A DNA stretch of 33,772 nucleotides from Betaproteobacteria bacterium RIFCSPLOWO2_02_FULL_65_20. Its GTDB lineage: Bacteria > Pseudomonadota > Gammaproteobacteria > Burkholderiales > SG8-39. Numbering within the stretch: the stretch's first letter is position 1; each line of letters starts with the position of its first letter. Positions 30,174-33,772 of the stretch are shown in pieces. Where the stretch lies: NCBI GenBank assembly GCA_001770425.1, contig MEQZ01000151.1, positions 1 through 33,772 on the forward strand. The letters run 5' to 3'. The position numbers and the translations under genes are program-made. The notes beneath the pieces are model-generated. The model was given only the letters and a program-made list of their open reading frames with translations, ran no database searches and was not told where the DNA came from.

Positions 30174-30223
30174 TCTCCTGATTTTGGGACGTTGCAACTT
30201 CGCAACGTCCCAAAATCAGGAGA
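30174..30223. repeat. 22-bp perfect inverted repeat with 6-nt loop
   Basis: TCTCCTGATTTTGGGACGTTGC-AACTTC-GCAACGTCCCAAAATCAGGAGA. Confidence 0.98.
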
Positions 30224-30261
30224 CATGAAAGACCCCAATTTCTACGTCGGATGTGTCAACC

Positions 30262-31131
30262 CTAATACCACTTCGCCTCGCCGGCGGGCCGCGTCTTGAA
30301 CCGTTTGTGGGTCCAGAAATACTGCTCCGGCATCTCGCGCACGCGCTCCTCGACGAAAGCGTTCATGCGCCGCGTGTCCGCCGCGACATCCTCGCTGGGG
30401 AAGCTCTCCCACGCCGGGTGGCAGGTCACCACGTAGCCCTCACCACCCTGGAGCATGCGCGTCACGCAGGGCACGACCCGGGCGTCCGCGAGCCTGGCCA
30501 GCCGTGAAAGACCGGTGATGGTGGCCGCCGGCACGCCGAAGAACGGTACGAACATGGCGTCTCTCGGCCCGTAGTCCTGGTCCGGAAGATAGTAGAAAGG
30601 CAGACCCTCCTTCAGCGCGGCCAGCGCCGGGCGCACGCCGTCCTGGCGAGAGTACAGGCGCTGCGCCCCGAACCGGGTGCGCCCCGCCAGCAGCATTCGG
30701 TTCATCACCCTGCTTTTCTGATTGGCGTAGATGCTGGCAAGATCGATTTCGCAGGCGAGGCGCGCAAAACCCACGTCGAGCGAGACGAAATGCGGTGCAA
30801 GCAGGATCACGGGCTGCCCGGCGAGCGAGCGCAGATGCTCGAAGCCGGCGATCCGCACCATTCGCACGATGCGCTCGCGTGGCGCCCACCAAAGAATCCC
30901 GCGCTCGAGCAGGCTGCGGCCGACGGCACGGAAGTGCCGTCGCGCGAGCGCTGAGCGCTCTGATGCGGCAAGCTCCGGCAGGCAACGCGCCAGGTTGAGC
31001 AGGCACACCCGCCGCCGCTCGAGACCGAACGCGTAGAACAGCATCCCGAGCGACTCCCCCGCCCGGGCGAGCAGCGCCAGCGGCAGAAAATGCAGCATCC
31101 ACATCGCGGCGAGTCCGAACCGCGCTAGCAC
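30262..31131 (-). CDS. LpxL/HtrB-family lipid A acyltransferase
   Basis: HX4D motif LLAPHFVSLDVGF, YYLPDQDYGPRDAMFVPFFGVPAATITGLSRLA; GTG start at 31131 suggested. Confidence 0.88.
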   Translation of the reverse strand: MLARFGLAAMWMLHFLPLALLARAGESLGMLFYAFGLERRRVCLLNLARCLPELAASERSALARRHFRAVGRSLLERGILWWAPRERIVRMVRIAGFEHLRSLAGQPVILLAPHFVSLDVGFARLACEIDLASIYANQKSRVMNRMLLAGRTRFGAQRLYSRQDGVRPALAALKEGLPFYYLPDQDYGPRDAMFVPFFGVPAATITGLSRLARLADARVVPCVTRMLQGGEGYVVTCHPAWESFPSEDVAADTRRMNAFVEERVREMPEQYFWTHKRFKTRPAGEAKWY

Positions 31132-31150
31132 CCGCCGTGCTCCTCTCGCT

Positions 31151-32002
31151 TCACGTCTTGCGCCCCGGTTCCGGCGGCTCGACCCCGGCGGGAACCTTGT
31201 ACCGGTTGTATGCCCACAGATACTGGGCCGGGCAGCGGCGCACCAATTCCTCGATGGCGCGGTTGAGCCGGCGCTGCGGCGCCTCGCCCGGCAGCGGATC
31301 GAGCATGGGCACGACATGCAGCCGATAACCGCGGCCTCGCGGCAGGCGCTCGGCATAGCCGAACAGCACCGGGGCACCGGTCTTTTGCGCAAGCTTGGTC
31401 ACCAGCGTCATCGTGTAGGCCGGCCGGCCGAAGAATTCCGCCCATTCCCCTTCGCCGATGCCCGGCACTTGATCGGGCAGGATCCCGACCGCCTCGCCCT
31501 TGTGCAGCGCCCGCAGCATGGCGCGCAACCCTGACAGATCGGGGGGCACGCTCTTCATGCCCTCGCGTGTGCGCCCGCGCTGCATCAGCGGCTCCACGGC
31601 ACGCATCTTGGGCGGGCTGTAGAGTACGGTGATTGGATGGCGGCGGCTGGCGTACTGCGCGGTGATCTCCCAGCAGCCCAGGTGCGGCGTAAGCAGTATC
31701 GCTCCGCTGCCCGCGGCCAGCGCGCGCTCGACGAGTTCCCAGCCGTGCACCTCCACCACCAGGTGCGCGGCCTCCTCCTGGCTGCGCATCCAGATCGCGG
31801 GGAGTTCCATCGCGCCCTTGCCCATTTCCGCGACCGCCGCTCGCCTGATTGCCGGGTCGCCATAGGCCGCGGCCGCCAGATTCTCGCGCAGATATTTGCG
31901 AAAGCGCGGCGATCCGAAGTAGACCAGCCATCCCACGAGCGTCCCGACGGCATGCAGGACGGGCAGCGGGAAGGCGGCGAGCACCCTCAAAAGGATGGGC
32001 AT
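31151..32002 (-). CDS. LpxL/HtrB-family lipid A acyltransferase (second copy)
   Basis: LLTPHLGCWEI, GILPDQVPGIGEGEWAEFFGRPAYTMTLVTKLA; start MPILLRVLAAFPLPVLHAVG at 32002. Confidence 0.9.
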   Translation of the reverse strand: MPILLRVLAAFPLPVLHAVGTLVGWLVYFGSPRFRKYLRENLAAAAYGDPAIRRAAVAEMGKGAMELPAIWMRSQEEAAHLVVEVHGWELVERALAAGSGAILLTPHLGCWEITAQYASRRHPITVLYSPPKMRAVEPLMQRGRTREGMKSVPPDLSGLRAMLRALHKGEAVGILPDQVPGIGEGEWAEFFGRPAYTMTLVTKLAQKTGAPVLFGYAERLPRGRGYRLHVVPMLDPLPGEAPQRRLNRAIEELVRRCPAQYLWAYNRYKVPAGVEPPEPGRKT

Positions 32003-32010
32003 GGAGTGGG

Positions 32011-32038
32011 TTGCAGGTTCGACGGCGTGTGTTATTCT
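32011..32038 (+). promoter_or_regulatory. Candidate sigma70 promoter of metK
   Basis: TTGCAG-N16-TATTCT, 37 bp before the metK ATG. Confidence 0.45.
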
Positions 32039-32075
32039 TTGAGCCCTTTTTTGTCGATCAGGAACTGCCCCGAAC

Positions 32076-33257
<1,182 letters not shown>

Positions 33258-33277
33258 CGCAGGCCTCCGGAAGCAAT

Positions 33278-33302
33278 AAAGGCCGGCTCGATGCCGGCCT
33301 TT
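33278..33302 (+). terminator. Rho-independent terminator of metK
   Basis: AAAGGCCGGC-TCGAT-GCCGGCCTTT followed by TTGC. Confidence 0.85.
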
Positions 33303-33339
33303 TGCTTTGATCTTGAGGCCGCCGCGCGCAGCGCGCAGT

Positions 33340-33368
33340 TTGCGCAGCCGGATATGCCCTGTTATACT
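33340..33368 (+). promoter_or_regulatory. Candidate sigma70 promoter of the mazE-like gene
   Basis: TTGCGC-N17-TATACT. Confidence 0.7.
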
Positions 33369-33389
33369 TTTGTTTAATGTGACGAGGCC

Positions 33390-33653
33390 ATGATGGCAAC
33401 AGCAACGCTTCGAAAACTGGGCGGCTCGGTGGTGATGACCTTGCCGCGCAAGGTGCTCGCGCTCGTAAATCTCGATGCCGGCGCGGAGGTGAAGCTCTCG
33501 GTCGAAAACGGCAGGCTCGTGGTTTCCCCCCAAGGCAGGCCGAAGTATCGCCTCGCCGAGCTGCTTCACGCCTCCCGCGGCAAAAAGCCGCGTCTCACTG
33601 CCGAGGACCGTCACTGGCTGAATGAGGGGCCGGTCGGCAAGGAGCTCATCTGA
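33390..33653 (+). CDS. AbrB/MazE-type antitoxin (ChpS/PemI-like)
   Basis: ATATLRKLGGSVVMTLPRKVLALVNLDAGAEVKLSVENGRLVVSP swapped-hairpin domain followed by toxin-binding tail. Confidence 0.88.
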   Translation: MMATATLRKLGGSVVMTLPRKVLALVNLDAGAEVKLSVENGRLVVSPQGRPKYRLAELLHASRGKKPRLTAEDRHWLNEGPVGKELI

Positions 33654-33772
33654 AGCGCGGCGTTCCCGAGCGGGGTGACATCCTTCATCTCGACTTGAAT
33701 CCGACGTTCGGCCATGAGGAACGCGGGCGGCGCTACGTTCTCGCGCTATCGGTGGAAGAGTTCAATCGGCTC
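33650..33772 (+). CDS. MazF/ChpB/PemK-type endoribonuclease toxin (truncated by window end)
   Basis: Frame reads LKRGVPERGDILHLDLNPTFGHEERGRRYVLALSVEEFNRL; overlaps the antitoxin stop; no ATG/GTG start is evident. Confidence 0.8.
   Translation, partial: MKRGVPERGDILHLDLNPTFGHEERGRRYVLALSVEEFNRL

Noticed and set aside
30262-32002. Two adjacent acyltransferases as an unusual duplication
   Set aside because: Tandem LpxL-type genes next to metK are a common arrangement in related bacteria; both retain catalytic HX4D/E motifs.

Overview
The window is a high-GC chromosomal segment with betaproteobacterial-type gene content and order. Most of it is conserved housekeeping DNA. Minus-strand block: ychF-like - pth - rplY - prs - tRNA-Gln - ispE - lolB - TPR protein. 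Then mutM, a dynamin-like GTPase, a ferredoxin, coaD, rsmD, ftsY-ftsE-ftsX-rpoH, sco1, ctaB/cyoE, hsp20, a Cys-rich CWC protein, a PCuAC copper chaperone, hslVU, a zinc-homeostasis locus (znuB, znuA, porin, small His/Cys protein, DksA-like, CobW GTPase, Zur/Fur), rlmI, xerC, DUF484, dapF, two LpxL-type acyltransferases, metK, and an edge-truncated mazEF/chpB-type module. I found no CRISPR array, intact transposon, prophage or recognisable defence island. I do not see a convincing new multi-gene system. Observations most worth following: (i) a perfect CIRCE operator over the putative rpoH promoter, with sigma32-like promoters in front of hsp20 and hslVU; (ii) the 3' end (domains V and VI) of a group II intron between pth and a YchF-like gene that has lost the normal G3 motif; (iii) a Zur-linked cluster with no transporter ATPase, a histone-H1-like tailed DksA lacking the zinc-finger cysteines, and a ZnuA with an altered His-ligand segment; (iv) in-frame tandem-repeat insertions in RsmD and FtsY; (v) an unexplained 22-bp perfect inverted repeat before dapF. 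All calls come from reading the sequence and ORF translations; no database search was run.
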